DNA of 64,000 nt from Rhodobiaceae bacterium (GTDB lineage Bacteria > Pseudomonadota > Alphaproteobacteria > Rhizobiales > Tepidamorphaceae). Of this stretch, positions 27,275 through 36,622 are shown one piece after another (the stretch's first letter is position 1; each line of letters opens with the position of its first letter). A program made the translations under genes and the position numbers. The notes under the pieces are model-generated. The model ran no database searches and had not been told where the DNA came from. It saw only the letters and a list, made by a program, of their open reading frames with translations. The stretch covers positions 1 to 64,000 of the forward strand of contig JACKJP010000009.1 of the NCBI GenBank assembly GCA_020637895.1. Reading direction: 5' to 3'.

Positions 27275-28333
27275 ATGAATTCTCCCCACAAGCCGGCAGA
27301 TCCTCCTTACGCTCCGACCGAGATCCAGTTTGCTATGGAGGTGCCGGAATTCGGCGAACTCGCGGAAATCGAACCCGGCCTGATGATGAGCCGTATGCCG
27401 CACCCCAAGCAGCCCCATGAAGTGAATATATTCTTTGTGGAGGATGAGGGCGGATGGGCGCTGATCGATACCGGTTGCGGCGAGGAATCGAAGGCAACCT
27501 GGGACACGCTGCTGGCCGGACCGCTTAGCGACGTTACGATCACCCGGATTATCGCAACACATTTTCACGCTGATCATGTGGGGCTTGCCGGCTGGCTGGC
27601 AGAACGTCTCGGTGCTCCGGTCTTTGCGACTCGCGACTGCGAGAAGTCGCTTGCCTTCGACAATCGCCCCTACACCGCCGATGAACTCGATTGGGTCAGG
27701 CGTTTTTGCCGTATGCATGGCTACGGCGAGGGCGCATCGCGCAGTCTGCTGACTCAGCCGGAAGAATTCTACGCCGACGTCTATCCGCTGCCCGAGGACC
27801 TGAATTATCTGCCGCTGTCCGGTCAATTGAACTTCGCAAGGCACAGTTTCGACATCATGCCTTTCAGCGGCCACGCCCCTAACCTCGTTACGCTGCGCGA
27901 GACGAGTGGCAGGATCTATATGGCCTGCGATCAGGTCATGGGCGCGCTGAGCCCGGTATTGTTCGTGAATGTGGTCGAACCCGAATACGACGCTGCGTCG
28001 GACTATTTGCACTCGCTCGACGTGATCGAACGGGAGATTCGGGCAGACGCGCTGACGCTGCCGGGGCATTTTGCGCCTTTTACCGGTCTGCACGAGGCGG
28101 TTCGCAAGGCCCGCGACAGGCAGAACAGGCGGCGCGACCGCGTTCTCGAGGCCTGCCGGCAGGGCGATCTCCAGCTTTCCGATGTAAGCGCGGTCCTTTA
28201 TGGCCGAAAGCCCGATGGATATGAGGCGTGGTTCTTCGTCTCGGAGGCCCTGACGAATGTAAATCGTCTCATCGGCGAGGGCGCGCTTGCATGGGATGAG
28301 CGCGGCAGCGACAGGTTTCTGAAAGCGCTCTGA
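27275..28333 (+). CDS. MBL fold metallo-hydrolase (paralogue of 36623-37675)
   Basis: A 352-residue metallo-beta-lactamase-fold protein. The metal motif HxHxDH is intact as THFHADHVGLA (about residues 96-106), with later ligands in FSGHAPN, ACDQVM and LPGHF. The final 90 residues look like the winged-helix-type tail of glyoxalase II-like hydrolases. It is clearly related to the protein at 36623 (shared VNI/VE, GGW, LIDTG and GLADWL-like segments). In catabolic islands such proteins often hydrolyse CoA thioesters or lactones. That is inferred. No regulon palindrome is found upstream. Confidence 0.82.
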   Translation: MNSPHKPADPPYAPTEIQFAMEVPEFGELAEIEPGLMMSRMPHPKQPHEVNIFFVEDEGGWALIDTGCGEESKATWDTLLAGPLSDVTITRIIATHFHADHVGLAGWLAERLGAPVFATRDCEKSLAFDNRPYTADELDWVRRFCRMHGYGEGASRSLLTQPEEFYADVYPLPEDLNYLPLSGQLNFARHSFDIMPFSGHAPNLVTLRETSGRIYMACDQVMGALSPVLFVNVVEPEYDAASDYLHSLDVIEREIRADALTLPGHFAPFTGLHEAVRKARDRQNRRRDRVLEACRQGDLQLSDVSAVLYGRKPDGYEAWFFVSEALTNVNRLIGEGALAWDERGSDRFLKAL

Positions 28334-28341
28334 CAGCGGGA

Positions 28342-28357
28342 TCAACGGGTGCGTTGA
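28342..28357. promoter_or_regulatory. variant regulon operator, site 1
   Basis: TCAACG-GGTG-CGTTGA: a perfect inverted repeat with the same 6-4-6 geometry as the six TCAACA sites, differing at the innermost base of each arm. It lies about 90 bases upstream of the dehydrogenase gene at 28446. Probably a weaker binding site of the same TetR-type regulator. Confidence 0.55.
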
Positions 28358-28445
28358 CCCACATTCGCTCCTGTCGATATCCTTTCCCATGTCCGGATCG
28401 AGATGCCCCATTTGAACGAGGGCGCGGACGGGGGAGGGACCTGGC

Positions 28446-29336
28446 ATGCCGCGTATCGGATTTGTGGGCGCCGGCCATATCGGCAGCAACATGGCATTGC
28501 GGCTTATCGACAAGGGCTATCGGCTCTGTGTCTGCGATCTCAACGACGTTGTAAGACAAAGCTTCGTCGGCAAGGCGGATGTGACCGGGCGCTGCGCCGA
28601 TCTGGCCGAAAGCGATATCGTGATCATGATGGTTGCCGACGACCAGCAGCTGGAAGCCGCATTGTTCGGGCAGCACGGGCTTGTTGAAGGTCTTACAGAG
28701 ACGACTTCGCCCGCGCTGATTGTCATGAGCACGGTCATTCCGGCCACCGTCAGGGCCCTGCCTGAGCGCCTCAGCGGCCGGAGAATGATTATCGTCGACG
28801 CGCCGGTAAGCGGCGGGCCGGCGAGCGCCCGGAAGGGCGCGCTTTCCATCATGGCGGGAGGCAGCGCCGCCGATTTCGAAGCTGTTCGGCCGGTTCTTGA
28901 GGATCTGGGCGAGCACGTCTTTTACTGCGGGCCACTTGGCGCCGGCGCGGCCGCCAAACTGGTCAATAACGTGCTCGGCGTCTGCAACGTCTATCTGGCA
29001 GCCGAGGCTTACGCGCTGGCACAGGCGCTCGGAACCGATCTGGCGAAGATCATTCCAATTCTGGAAGCGGGTACAGGGCGCAATTTCTGGTCGAAGTCAC
29101 TTGAGGAGACGGTCGGGCAATACAGGGCCTTCACCAATCCGGAAGCCGGATTTTATTCCATGATCGACATCGTGACGAAAGACCTGCGGCTCATAGATTC
29201 CATACCGGAACGCGCAGACCTGGCATTGCCGATGCTGCGGGGCGTCGCAGAAGGCGTGCAGGGACTGCATGATCGCGGCGTGGCAGACAAGGTCTTCCGG
29301 CAATGGGTCGCGATCGCCGCCGCGAATGACCGGTGA
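28446..29336 (+). CDS. 3-hydroxyisobutyrate dehydrogenase-family NAD(P) oxidoreductase
   Basis: A 296-residue beta-hydroxyacid dehydrogenase. The N-terminal GFVGAGHIGSNMA Rossmann motif, the substrate loop DAPVSGGPASARKGALSIMAGG and the catalytic lysine in GAGAAAKLVNN are all present. The family oxidises 3-hydroxy acids such as 3-hydroxyisobutyrate or tartronate semialdehyde. Strong GGGGGAGGG upstream of the ATG. A variant operator at 28342 places it in the island's regulon. It converges on the acyl-CoA synthetase gene. Confidence 0.85.
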   Translation: MPRIGFVGAGHIGSNMALRLIDKGYRLCVCDLNDVVRQSFVGKADVTGRCADLAESDIVIMMVADDQQLEAALFGQHGLVEGLTETTSPALIVMSTVIPATVRALPERLSGRRMIIVDAPVSGGPASARKGALSIMAGGSAADFEAVRPVLEDLGEHVFYCGPLGAGAAAKLVNNVLGVCNVYLAAEAYALAQALGTDLAKIIPILEAGTGRNFWSKSLEETVGQYRAFTNPEAGFYSMIDIVTKDLRLIDSIPERADLALPMLRGVAEGVQGLHDRGVADKVFRQWVAIAAANDR

Positions 29337-31277
29337 TCACGACGCCTTTGCGACGCGGACGATTTCCTCAAGCGCGGACGGATTGTCGAGCGCGGAAATG
29401 TCGCCCAGCGGAAGTCCGCTATAGGCGCCCCGGATCAGTCTGCGCATCACCTTCGCCGTTCTGGTTTTCGGCAACTCCCGAACGATATGGACCTTGTTTG
29501 GCCGGAAGGCCCGCCCGAGCCTGTCATCGGCATGAGCCATCACCTTCTGGACAAAGGCCGGCTCGTCACCGTTCGCCGAAGGGGCGATAGCGAATACGAC
29601 CAGAACCTGACCCTTGGCCGGATCGTCAACGCCGATCGCGGCGACTTCGACGATCTCCGGAATTTCCATAAGGACATCCTCGATCTCAGCGGGGCCGGTA
29701 CGTTTGCCCGCCAGCTTGAGCGTGTCGTCGGAGCGACCGCGGAGGAAATAATTCCCCTTGTCGTCGAGGATGGCCAGATCGCCATGGACCCAAATTCCGG
29801 GAATCGTCCGCCAATACGTATCCAGATAGCGCTCATCGTCCTCCCAGAACGACGACGTCATCCCGACGCCCGAGCTACGTATGACGAGTTCGCCGACTTC
29901 GTTGCGGATGGACTTGCCATCGGCATTGACGACATCGACCTCCATTCCCGGTACGGCCGTATTGAAACCGCCAGGCACAATCGGCCTGTGCATCACACTG
30001 CCGACAAGGCCGCCGCAGACCTCCGTACCGCCGGAAAAGTTCACGACAGGCGCGATGCCGCCGCCGAAGTGGCGCCCGTACCAGGCGAAATGCTCCGGAT
30101 CTATTGCTTCGCCACCGGTAATGAGCAGGCGGATCGATGACATGTCGCCGGCCGTCGCCAGCTTCTCATTGGCGGCAAAGCCTCGGATCATCGTCGGCGC
30201 GCCGCCGAAATGGGTTACCTTGTAGCGCTCGATGAAGCGCGACATGCGCGACCAGTCCGGATAATCCGGCGCGCCGTCGTAGCACATCATCGTCGCGCCT
30301 CGCATGAGTGCCGTTGCGATGGCCAGGGCTCCGGCCACCCATCCCATGTCTGCTGGCCAAAAGAAGATGTCGTCCTGCTTCATGTCGAAGCAGATGACGC
30401 CGTCATGCATGACCTTCATCGGAAAGGTGCCGTGGGTATGAACGATGCCTTTGGGTAATCCCGTGGTGCCTGAGGTAAAAAAGACCATGAACATGTCCTG
30501 GCTGGACATGGTTTCGCCTTTAGGGCCCGCCTCCGGACCGGCCGCCACATCATACCAGTCGACAACGCCTTCACCGGTCGCTTTCCCACCTTCCAGTGGC
30601 TTGAGAATCAGAAATTCAGTACCGGCTGTCGTCACCGCCTCGCGCGCGACCGCCTCGCGATCGACCAGCTTTCCACGACGCTTGAACCCCGCTGTAGCAA
30701 CGAGCGCACGGGCACGGCATAGCGTGAGGCGCGACGAAATTGGTTCGGCCCCAAAGCCGCTGAAGAGCGGCATGACGACGGCGCCGACATAGGTAATCGC
30801 GATCATCGAAATGATGGCTTCAATTCCAGGCTCGATCAAAAGCCCGATCCGATCGCCTTTCCTGATGCCAAGCTTTGTCAGCCCACCGGCAAACTTTCGA
30901 ACGCGGGTGTGAAGTTCGGCGTAGGTGACCTGCGACTGCTCACCGTCCTCGCGCTCGGCAATGACGGCCGGCTTGTTCGCCGTTGCGGGGTCTTCGGCAA
31001 AGGCGAAGATCGTATCGACCCAGTTGATTTCGCCGCCGACGAACCATTTGGGAAATTCGGGGGCGCGAGAAAGGTCGGCGAACTGATCATAGGGCCTGGA
31101 CCATTTGACCTGACAGAAATCGAGTATTTCAGCCCAGTACCGATCCGGCTGCTCGATTGAGAGGCGGTAGAAATCGTCATAGTCGTCGATGCCCAGCCGC
31201 TCCATGATGAGCGTGACGTTGCAGCCGGCCTTCTGCTCCTCGCTTGGATACCAGATATCGGACTCCGAGGTTGCCAT
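29337..31277 (-). CDS. AMP-binding acyl-CoA synthetase (acetyl/acetoacetyl-CoA synthetase-like)
   Basis: A 646-residue adenylate-forming enzyme. The P-loop FFTSGTTGLPKGIVHTHG, the YLDTYW and ILDDKGNYFLRGRSDDTLKLAGKRTGPAEIE segments and the C-terminal lysine region (TRTAKVMRRLIRG) are typical of the long ACS branch that includes acetyl-, propionyl- and acetoacetyl-CoA synthetases. It would convert a carboxylic acid, ATP and CoA into an acyl-CoA. It is the second gene of a leftward operon with the enoyl-CoA hydratase and is driven from the operator at 32306. SD AGGGAGAG precedes the ATG. Confidence 0.87.
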   Translation of the reverse strand: MATSESDIWYPSEEQKAGCNVTLIMERLGIDDYDDFYRLSIEQPDRYWAEILDFCQVKWSRPYDQFADLSRAPEFPKWFVGGEINWVDTIFAFAEDPATANKPAVIAEREDGEQSQVTYAELHTRVRKFAGGLTKLGIRKGDRIGLLIEPGIEAIISMIAITYVGAVVMPLFSGFGAEPISSRLTLCRARALVATAGFKRRGKLVDREAVAREAVTTAGTEFLILKPLEGGKATGEGVVDWYDVAAGPEAGPKGETMSSQDMFMVFFTSGTTGLPKGIVHTHGTFPMKVMHDGVICFDMKQDDIFFWPADMGWVAGALAIATALMRGATMMCYDGAPDYPDWSRMSRFIERYKVTHFGGAPTMIRGFAANEKLATAGDMSSIRLLITGGEAIDPEHFAWYGRHFGGGIAPVVNFSGGTEVCGGLVGSVMHRPIVPGGFNTAVPGMEVDVVNADGKSIRNEVGELVIRSSGVGMTSSFWEDDERYLDTYWRTIPGIWVHGDLAILDDKGNYFLRGRSDDTLKLAGKRTGPAEIEDVLMEIPEIVEVAAIGVDDPAKGQVLVVFAIAPSANGDEPAFVQKVMAHADDRLGRAFRPNKVHIVRELPKTRTAKVMRRLIRGAYSGLPLGDISALDNPSALEEIVRVAKAS

Positions 31278-31316
31278 GACTGTCTCTCCCTGAAAGCTGC
31301 TTTTCTTTGTTGGTGG

Positions 31317-32126
31317 TCAGGCTTTGGTCTTGCCTGTGAAATCTGGTTTGCGCTTTTCCCTGATCGCGGCGACGCCTTCCTTCACTTCCGGACCGGCAAA
31401 GCCGAGAAATTCCATCGCCAGTGAATTGTCGAACGTCGGGCCAGCTGCGCGCAGCCAGTTGTTGAGGGCGTATTTGGTCCAGCGCACAGCGCTTGGCGCG
31501 CCAGCGGCGAGCCGTCTTGCGACATCCATCGACCGGTCGCGGAGTTCGTGGTCCTCCACGGCCAGCGATACCAGGCCGATTTCCTCTGCGCGTTCGCCGG
31601 TAACCGGCTCGTTGAGCAAAAGATGATATTTTGCCTTGGCGAGACCGCACATCAGCGGCCACAGGAGGACCGCATGATCGCCTGCCGCAACCCCGAGGCG
31701 GACGTGGCCGTCAACGAGTTTCGCCTTTTTCGTCACGATCGAAATGTCGGCCAGCAGACCTGCGGCCAGACCGCCACCGGCGCAACCGCCCTGCATGGCC
31801 GATACGATCGGCTTGGAGCAGTTGATCATGTTGTAGACGAGATCGCGGGCTTCACGGAAATTGCGCATCCGCAGGTCGTGATCGTTGACGATGTCCTCGA
31901 CCAGATCGAATTCGCCGCCAGCGCAGAAGTGATCTCCTTCGCCGCACAACAGGACCGCACGCACGTCGTCGTCGCGATCGATGTCGCGCCAGATGTCGCC
32001 AAGCTGGCGATGGGTTTCGCTCGTAAGGGCGTTCATGCGATCGGGGCGGTTGAAGCTGACGCGAAGGATGCCGTCCTCCGGTCTGTCGACTTTCAGTTCG
32101 TCATAGGCGCTGTAGTCCATACCCAT
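31317..32126 (-). CDS. enoyl-CoA hydratase/isomerase family protein
   Basis: About 269 residues from the ATG at 32126, chosen over 32183 because AGGGGAA lies eight bases before it. Crotonase fold: the oxyanion hole segments GEGDHFCAGGEFD and MQGGCAGGGLAAGLLADI are clear. At the usual catalytic Glu region the sequence reads HVRLGVAAGDHAVLLWP, with no plain Glu pair, so the reaction (hydration, isomerisation or ring hydrolysis) cannot be set. First gene of the leftward operon, 180 bases from the operator at 32306-32321. Confidence 0.85.
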   Translation of the reverse strand: MGMDYSAYDELKVDRPEDGILRVSFNRPDRMNALTSETHRQLGDIWRDIDRDDDVRAVLLCGEGDHFCAGGEFDLVEDIVNDHDLRMRNFREARDLVYNMINCSKPIVSAMQGGCAGGGLAAGLLADISIVTKKAKLVDGHVRLGVAAGDHAVLLWPLMCGLAKAKYHLLLNEPVTGERAEEIGLVSLAVEDHELRDRSMDVARRLAAGAPSAVRWTKYALNNWLRAAGPTFDNSLAMEFLGFAGPEVKEGVAAIREKRKPDFTGKTKA

Positions 32127-32305
32127 CGCGTTTCCCCTGCATGGTGCGCGCACCAGTGTGGCGCGCAGCTTTTCCGGCATCATCGCTCATCGGCTGTGCG
32201 GTCGTGAAGGCTCTTGATCGCATGCTGCTGCGTACAAGCCGTGATGATGCTGCGGCCAGCTTTCTTGTTCTGGAGACGAAGGCTAGAGATCGCGGCGCGA
32301 GGCTG

Positions 32306-32321
32306 TCAACAATTATGTTGA
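32306..32321. promoter_or_regulatory. regulon operator, site 2
   Basis: Perfect palindrome TCAACA-ATTA-TGTTGA in the divergent gap between the hydratase/synthetase operon (leftward) and the racemase/SDR operon (rightward). One of six copies of TCAACA-N4-TGTTGA in the island. Likely bound by the TetR-type regulator encoded at 35866. Confidence 0.8.
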
Positions 32322-32403
32322 TTGTCGCGAGTCCCGTTCCTAAGATTGCAGCGTCAGAAAATCAAAAAATGGCCGGAATACCGACCAGCGCTGGAGGAAG
32401 AGA

Positions 32404-33564
32404 ATGGCAGTCAGTCCCGGGCACGGCCCGCTTCACGGAATTCGGATCGTTGAATTTGCGGGCGTCGGACCCGGACCATTTTGCGCGATGCTGCTCGCCG
32501 ACATGGGTGCGGATATCATCAGCGTTGACCGCAAGGTTCCGCATGGGCTCGGTATCAAGAAGGAGCCACGCTTCAATCCCACGACCCGCAGTCGCAAATC
32601 CATGGCGGTCGATCTGAAGACGGATGAGGGCAAGGCGCTGGTTCTGCGCCTGATCGAACAGGCGGACGGGTCCATTGAGGGCAATCGCCCCGGCGTGATG
32701 GAGCGTCTGGGTCTCGGGCCAGACGTCTGCCTCAAGCACAACCCGCGCCTCGTCTACGGCCGCATGACCGGCTGGGGTCAGGAAGGTCCGATGGCCAAAG
32801 AAGTCGGGCATGACCTGAATTATCTTGCCCTGAGCGGCATGCTTTCGATGATCGGATCGAAGGAGGTCGGACCGGCCATACCGCTCAACCTGATGGCGGA
32901 TTATGCCGGTGGCGGACTGTATCTGGCGCTTGGCATGCTGGCGGGATTGCTGGAGGCGAAGACCTCCGAAAAGGGGCAGGTTGTCGATGCCGCGATGCTC
33001 GACGGCCTCGGATCACTGATGACGCATCAATTCGGCTTCATCGGGTCTGGACGCTGGGTCAGGGAAAGAGGCGCCAATTTTCTGGACGGCGGCGCGCCCT
33101 GGTACAATGTCTACGAAACGAAGGACGGTGAGTGGATATCCGTCGCGCCAGTCGAGCCCAAATTCTACGAAGTCTTGCTGACAACGATGGGGCTCGATCC
33201 CGCCAGCGTCCCCGATCAGCTGGATAGCAGCTCGTGGCCGGCCCTGAAGAAACAGTTCGCTGATATATTCCGCAGCAAGACGCGGGACGAATGGTGCCGG
33301 ATCATGGATGGCAAGGAAGCCTGTTTCTCCCCGGTGCTCAGCACTGACGAGGCCATGGCGCATCCACACATGCAGGCGCGGCACGCCTATGTCGATGTGG
33401 ACGGCGTCGTCCAGCCTGCACCGGCACCGCGCTTCAGCAGGACCCCGGCTGCCGTTCGCCGGCCGCCGGCCGTTCCTGGCGAAAATACGGACGAAATCCT
33501 CGAAGAATGGGGTGTCGATGCCGGTGAGCGCGACACGCTCCGGAAAAATGGCGTTATCGCCTGA
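32404..33564 (+). CDS. alpha-methylacyl-CoA racemase (CaiB/BaiF class III family)
   Basis: A 386-residue class III CoA-transferase-fold protein whose details fit the racemase branch. GHDLNYLALSGML carries the catalytic His136 and LMADYAGGGLYLALG the catalytic Asp166, as in mycobacterial MCR and mammalian AMACR. It epimerises the 2-methyl centre of branched acyl-CoA so that the S-specific dehydrogenases can act. This is the strongest clue that the island's substrate has a methyl-branched chain. It is followed 27 bases later by the SDR gene and preceded by the operator at 32306. Confidence 0.85.
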   Translation: MAVSPGHGPLHGIRIVEFAGVGPGPFCAMLLADMGADIISVDRKVPHGLGIKKEPRFNPTTRSRKSMAVDLKTDEGKALVLRLIEQADGSIEGNRPGVMERLGLGPDVCLKHNPRLVYGRMTGWGQEGPMAKEVGHDLNYLALSGMLSMIGSKEVGPAIPLNLMADYAGGGLYLALGMLAGLLEAKTSEKGQVVDAAMLDGLGSLMTHQFGFIGSGRWVRERGANFLDGGAPWYNVYETKDGEWISVAPVEPKFYEVLLTTMGLDPASVPDQLDSSSWPALKKQFADIFRSKTRDEWCRIMDGKEACFSPVLSTDEAMAHPHMQARHAYVDVDGVVQPAPAPRFSRTPAAVRRPPAVPGENTDEILEEWGVDAGERDTLRKNGVIA

Positions 33565-33591
33565 AAACAACAGGAAGCAGGGAGGGATTGC

Positions 33592-34539
33592 ATGAGCACG
33601 AAGAGGCTTCAGGGGAAGGTTGCGGTTGTCACAGGAAGCGGCCGCGGCATCGGTCGCGCGGAAGCGATGGCGCTTTCGGAGCAGGGCGCAAGCGTCGTCA
33701 TCAGCGATTTCGGCAAAAATGAAAGTGGCGAGTTTATCGCGGAGGTGACAGCCGCCGACATCAAAAAGGCCGGCGGCAAAGCCGTTGCGGCTACTGCGGA
33801 CCTGATGACAGCGGAGGGCGCGGAGAGGACGATACAGACGGCAGTCGATGCCTTCGGCGGACTGGACATCCTCGTCAACAATGCTGGTATGCGCGGCGGA
33901 AATCCCGTTAACAAGCTCACGGAAGAGCAATGGGATCTTGTTCTCGGCACCCATCTCAAGGCGACGTTCCTGACGACCAAATTTGCGGTTCCGTTTATGC
34001 GCGCACGCGGCGGTGGCTCGATCGTCAATACCGGCTCCGAGGCCGGTCTGGGGATGCTTTTCAATTCAGCCTATGCGGCGGCCAAGGAAGGCATCGCCGG
34101 ATTTACCCGTTGCATCGCGCGTGAACAGGGTCGTTTCAATATCCGTTGCAACATGATCCGGCCGCGGGCAACAGCCGGCGCGACAGGCGGCGGCGACTGG
34201 TTTACGCAGAACCTGATGGGGCCATGGAAGCCATTGCTGGAAGCGCTGGGCGAGCATTGGATCGGTGAACGTGGTTTCCGCTGGGACAAGACGACGACGC
34301 CCGAGGCGGTCGGCGCGCTCGTCGCCTGGCTCTGCACGCCGGCGGCCGAAAACATCAATGGCCAGGACTTCTTCATCGGCGGCGATGAGGTGGGCATACT
34401 CAATCAGCCGGATGTGACCGAGACGCTGTTCAGCAACGATCAGTGGTCGGTGGAAGGTCTGGACGCCTATATGCCGACGATCACGAGCCGGCTGGTCAAC
34501 CCGTATGGTTTTCCCAACCCGCTGAAGACCGACGACTGA
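33592..34539 (+). CDS. SDR family oxidoreductase (3-hydroxyacyl-CoA dehydrogenase-like)
   Basis: A 315-residue classical short-chain dehydrogenase, longer than the usual 250. TGSGRGIGRAEA gives the cofactor loop, NNAG is present, and the active site is canonical: Ser in NTGSEAG, Tyr and Lys in SAYAAAKEGIAG. The extra C-terminal 60 residues are not a known domain. The start resembles the 17-beta-HSD4 dehydrogenase family, so oxidation of a 3-hydroxyacyl-CoA is likely. Second gene after the racemase. Confidence 0.85.
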   Translation: MSTKRLQGKVAVVTGSGRGIGRAEAMALSEQGASVVISDFGKNESGEFIAEVTAADIKKAGGKAVAATADLMTAEGAERTIQTAVDAFGGLDILVNNAGMRGGNPVNKLTEEQWDLVLGTHLKATFLTTKFAVPFMRARGGGSIVNTGSEAGLGMLFNSAYAAAKEGIAGFTRCIAREQGRFNIRCNMIRPRATAGATGGGDWFTQNLMGPWKPLLEALGEHWIGERGFRWDKTTTPEAVGALVAWLCTPAAENINGQDFFIGGDEVGILNQPDVTETLFSNDQWSVEGLDAYMPTITSRLVNPYGFPNPLKTDD

Positions 34540-34545
34540 GCGAAT

Positions 34546-35694
34546 TCAGCCCTCAAGGCTGCCGCCGAGACGCTCGGCGGCGGCCAGATAATCTTCCATG
34601 AACTCGCGGACGACCTCGCGCGACGACAATGGCGAGCGCATCATGCCAACGCCCTGGCCGACAAAATAGCTGGCGAGCTGCCGGGCGCCCTCATGGCCGC
34701 CATTGGCGAGCTTCAGCACCTTACTCATCGCTGTATCGGAAACGATTGACTGCAGGGGCATCGGAAGCGGCTTCGGTGCGCCTTCTGCCTCCCAGGCGTC
34801 CGTCCAGTCGGATTTCAACTGCCGGCAGAATTTTCCGGTCCGCGACTTGGATCGGATCGTATCGGTCGCGGTTGCGGCTAGCATCTTTTCCTTGACCACA
34901 GGACTCGTCTCGGCTTCGGGCGTCGTCAGCCACACCGATCCCGTCCATGCGCCATCAGCTCCCATGGCGACGGCAGCTGCCATCTGGCGCCCCGTTACGA
35001 TGCCGCCTGCTGCAAGTACTGGCGTATCGCTGCCTGCTGCCCGCAGGGTTTGAACGACATCGGGAACGAGAACCATCGTGCCGATATCGCCGCAATGGCC
35101 GCCAGCCTCGGTTCCGGCCGCGACGATGATATCGACGCCGGCTTCGACCTGCTTGAGCGCATGTTTTGGCGAGCCGACCAGCGCTGCCACCGGCACGCCG
35201 GCAGCCTTGCTGCGCTCGAGCATGTAGGTCGGCGGTGTTCCCAATGCGTTGGCGATCAGCCGGATCGGGTGCGACAGCGCTATGTCCAGCAGGCTCTGGG
35301 CGCCTTCGTCGCGGATGTTGCGGCCAATCTTGGAACCGCGCGCGAAACGCTCGTCGGTCAAATCTTCAACGTCGATGCCGTGGCTGGTCAGGACCTGCCT
35401 TGCGAAATCCTTGTGGGATTGCGGCACTGTCTTGGCTGCATCGGCCTGCGTGATCTTCTCGCCTTTACCCTCGTATTTGTTCGGCACGATGAAATCGACG
35501 CCATAGGGCTTGCCGTCGACGTGAGCGTCAATCCAGGCGAGTTCGGCCTCGAACGCTTCCGGTGACCGCACGTCGACCGCGCCAAAGACGCCCATGCCGC
35601 CCGCCTTCGAAACTTCCACAACGACGTCCCGGCAATGCGAGAACGCAAACAACGGGAACTCGATTCCCAGCATGTCGCAAAGGCGCGATTTCAT
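34546..35694 (-). CDS. nitronate monooxygenase-like flavin oxidoreductase (IpdC-like)
   Basis: A 382-residue FMN TIM-barrel protein. The family marks VAALVGSPKHALKQVEAGVDIIVAAGTEAGGHCG and VLAAGGIVTGRQMAAAVAMGADGAWTGS are present. Annotated relatives include nitronate monooxygenases and IpdC of steroid CD-ring degradation, a CoA-ester reductase. With CoA-ester genes all round, an acyl-CoA redox role is more likely than nitronate oxidation. SD GGGAGGAAA precedes the ATG. Divergent from the regulator gene across the operator at 35761. Confidence 0.8.
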   Translation of the reverse strand: MKSRLCDMLGIEFPLFAFSHCRDVVVEVSKAGGMGVFGAVDVRSPEAFEAELAWIDAHVDGKPYGVDFIVPNKYEGKGEKITQADAAKTVPQSHKDFARQVLTSHGIDVEDLTDERFARGSKIGRNIRDEGAQSLLDIALSHPIRLIANALGTPPTYMLERSKAAGVPVAALVGSPKHALKQVEAGVDIIVAAGTEAGGHCGDIGTMVLVPDVVQTLRAAGSDTPVLAAGGIVTGRQMAAAVAMGADGAWTGSVWLTTPEAETSPVVKEKMLAATATDTIRSKSRTGKFCRQLKSDWTDAWEAEGAPKPLPMPLQSIVSDTAMSKVLKLANGGHEGARQLASYFVGQGVGMMRSPLSSREVVREFMEDYLAAAERLGGSLEG

Positions 35695-35760
35695 CGGCGC
35701 ATTTCCTCCCGAAGAACGTTCTGTTCGTTGGCTGCAGACTAGATTGTAGCACCAGCGCAG

Positions 35761-35776
35761 TCAACACGGCTGTTGA
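35761..35776. promoter_or_regulatory. regulon operator, site 3 (autoregulatory)
   Basis: Perfect palindrome TCAACA-CGGC-TGTTGA between the divergent flavoprotein gene (start 35694) and the TetR-type regulator gene. The position next to the regulator's own promoter is what an autorepressor needs. Confidence 0.82.
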
Positions 35777-35865
35777 TTAACTGCTTGTTGTTTCCTGCAT
35801 ATTGCCAATGGAAATGGGAATTGGTCTGATCTATGTACAGTTCGCGCAACCATAGAAAGAAGCGA

Positions 35866-36522
35866 ATGCGGACGAAAGCAGCAGAGACGAGCAAGATTTC
35901 CGAAAGGCGGCTTGCAGCGCGCAAGACCGCGGCCGTTGAATACGAGAAGCGCCGCGCGCGCGTCCTCAAGGCCGCGGCGGAAGTCTTCAAGGAACTCGGA
36001 TACAGCACCGCGACCGTTGACGATGTGGCCAAGCGCGCCAAGATCGATCGCGCGTCGATCTACTACTATTTCAAGGGCAAGAAAGATCTTCTGCGTGAAA
36101 TGGTAGGCGGGGCTACAGCCGAAAACGTCGACATGGCAGAAGATATCGCCAGTTCGGACCGGTCGCCGCGCGAGAAACTGCGAAAGCTCATGGTCGATCT
36201 CCTTGTCTCGTACGAGCGGCACTATCCGTACCTGTATGTCTACGTGCAGGAGGACATGAGCCGGCTCTTGCAGGACAAGTCGCCGTGGAGCAAGCGGATG
36301 GTCGCGCTCAACCATCGGTTTGACGTTGCCGTCGTGCAGATCATTCAGGAAGGTCTGAAGTCGAAGGCTTTCCGTTCGACAGGAGACGCGAAGCTCATTG
36401 CCGCCGGTGTTGTCGGAATGTGCAACTGGAGCCATCGCTGGTTCGAGCCGAGCGGCAAGAGGCGGGCTGCGGAGATTGCGGAGACATTCGCCGACATGGT
36501 CCTGGACGGCCTTTGCTCATAA
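35866..36522 (+). CDS. TetR family transcriptional regulator
   Basis: About 218 residues from the ATG at 35866 (AAAGAAG upstream). An in-frame ATG at 35833 would add 11 residues. A basic leader precedes the TetR helix-turn-helix: RVLKAAAEVFKELGYSTATVDDVAKRAKIDRASIYYYF in the first quarter, ending in the typical YYYFKGKKDLL. The C-terminal two thirds is the ligand domain, with the RYPYLYVYVQEDM-like helix of the acyl-CoA-responsive KstR2/FadR-like set. It sits between two copies of the palindrome (35761 and 36552) and is the obvious candidate to bind all seven sites. An acyl-CoA pathway intermediate as inducer is inferred. Confidence 0.88.
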   Translation: MRTKAAETSKISERRLAARKTAAVEYEKRRARVLKAAAEVFKELGYSTATVDDVAKRAKIDRASIYYYFKGKKDLLREMVGGATAENVDMAEDIASSDRSPREKLRKLMVDLLVSYERHYPYLYVYVQEDMSRLLQDKSPWSKRMVALNHRFDVAVVQIIQEGLKSKAFRSTGDAKLIAAGVVGMCNWSHRWFEPSGKRRAAEIAETFADMVLDGLCS

Positions 36523-36551
36523 TCCGCCCAAATGGGGGATTGCGACATTTC

Positions 36552-36567
36552 TCAACATCCGTGTTGA
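36552..36567. promoter_or_regulatory. regulon operator, site 4
   Basis: Perfect palindrome TCAACA-TCCG-TGTTGA, 55 bases upstream of the MBL gene at 36623, in the 100-base gap after the regulator gene. Confidence 0.8.
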
Positions 36568-36622
36568 CTCTTGACGGGGGGATGCCGCCTTTTGGACGGC
36601 AGTCTGCCGGTAGAGCAGGCCA

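Noticed and set aside
27020..28513. Minus-strand frame of 497 codons over the MBL gene at 27275
   Set aside because: The sense strand carries an intact HxHxDH motif and a paralogue at 36623. The antisense has no similarity to anything I know.
34546..35694. True nitronate monooxygenase
   Set aside because: The family label is broad, and the neighbours handle CoA esters, so the IpdC-like reading is preferred.
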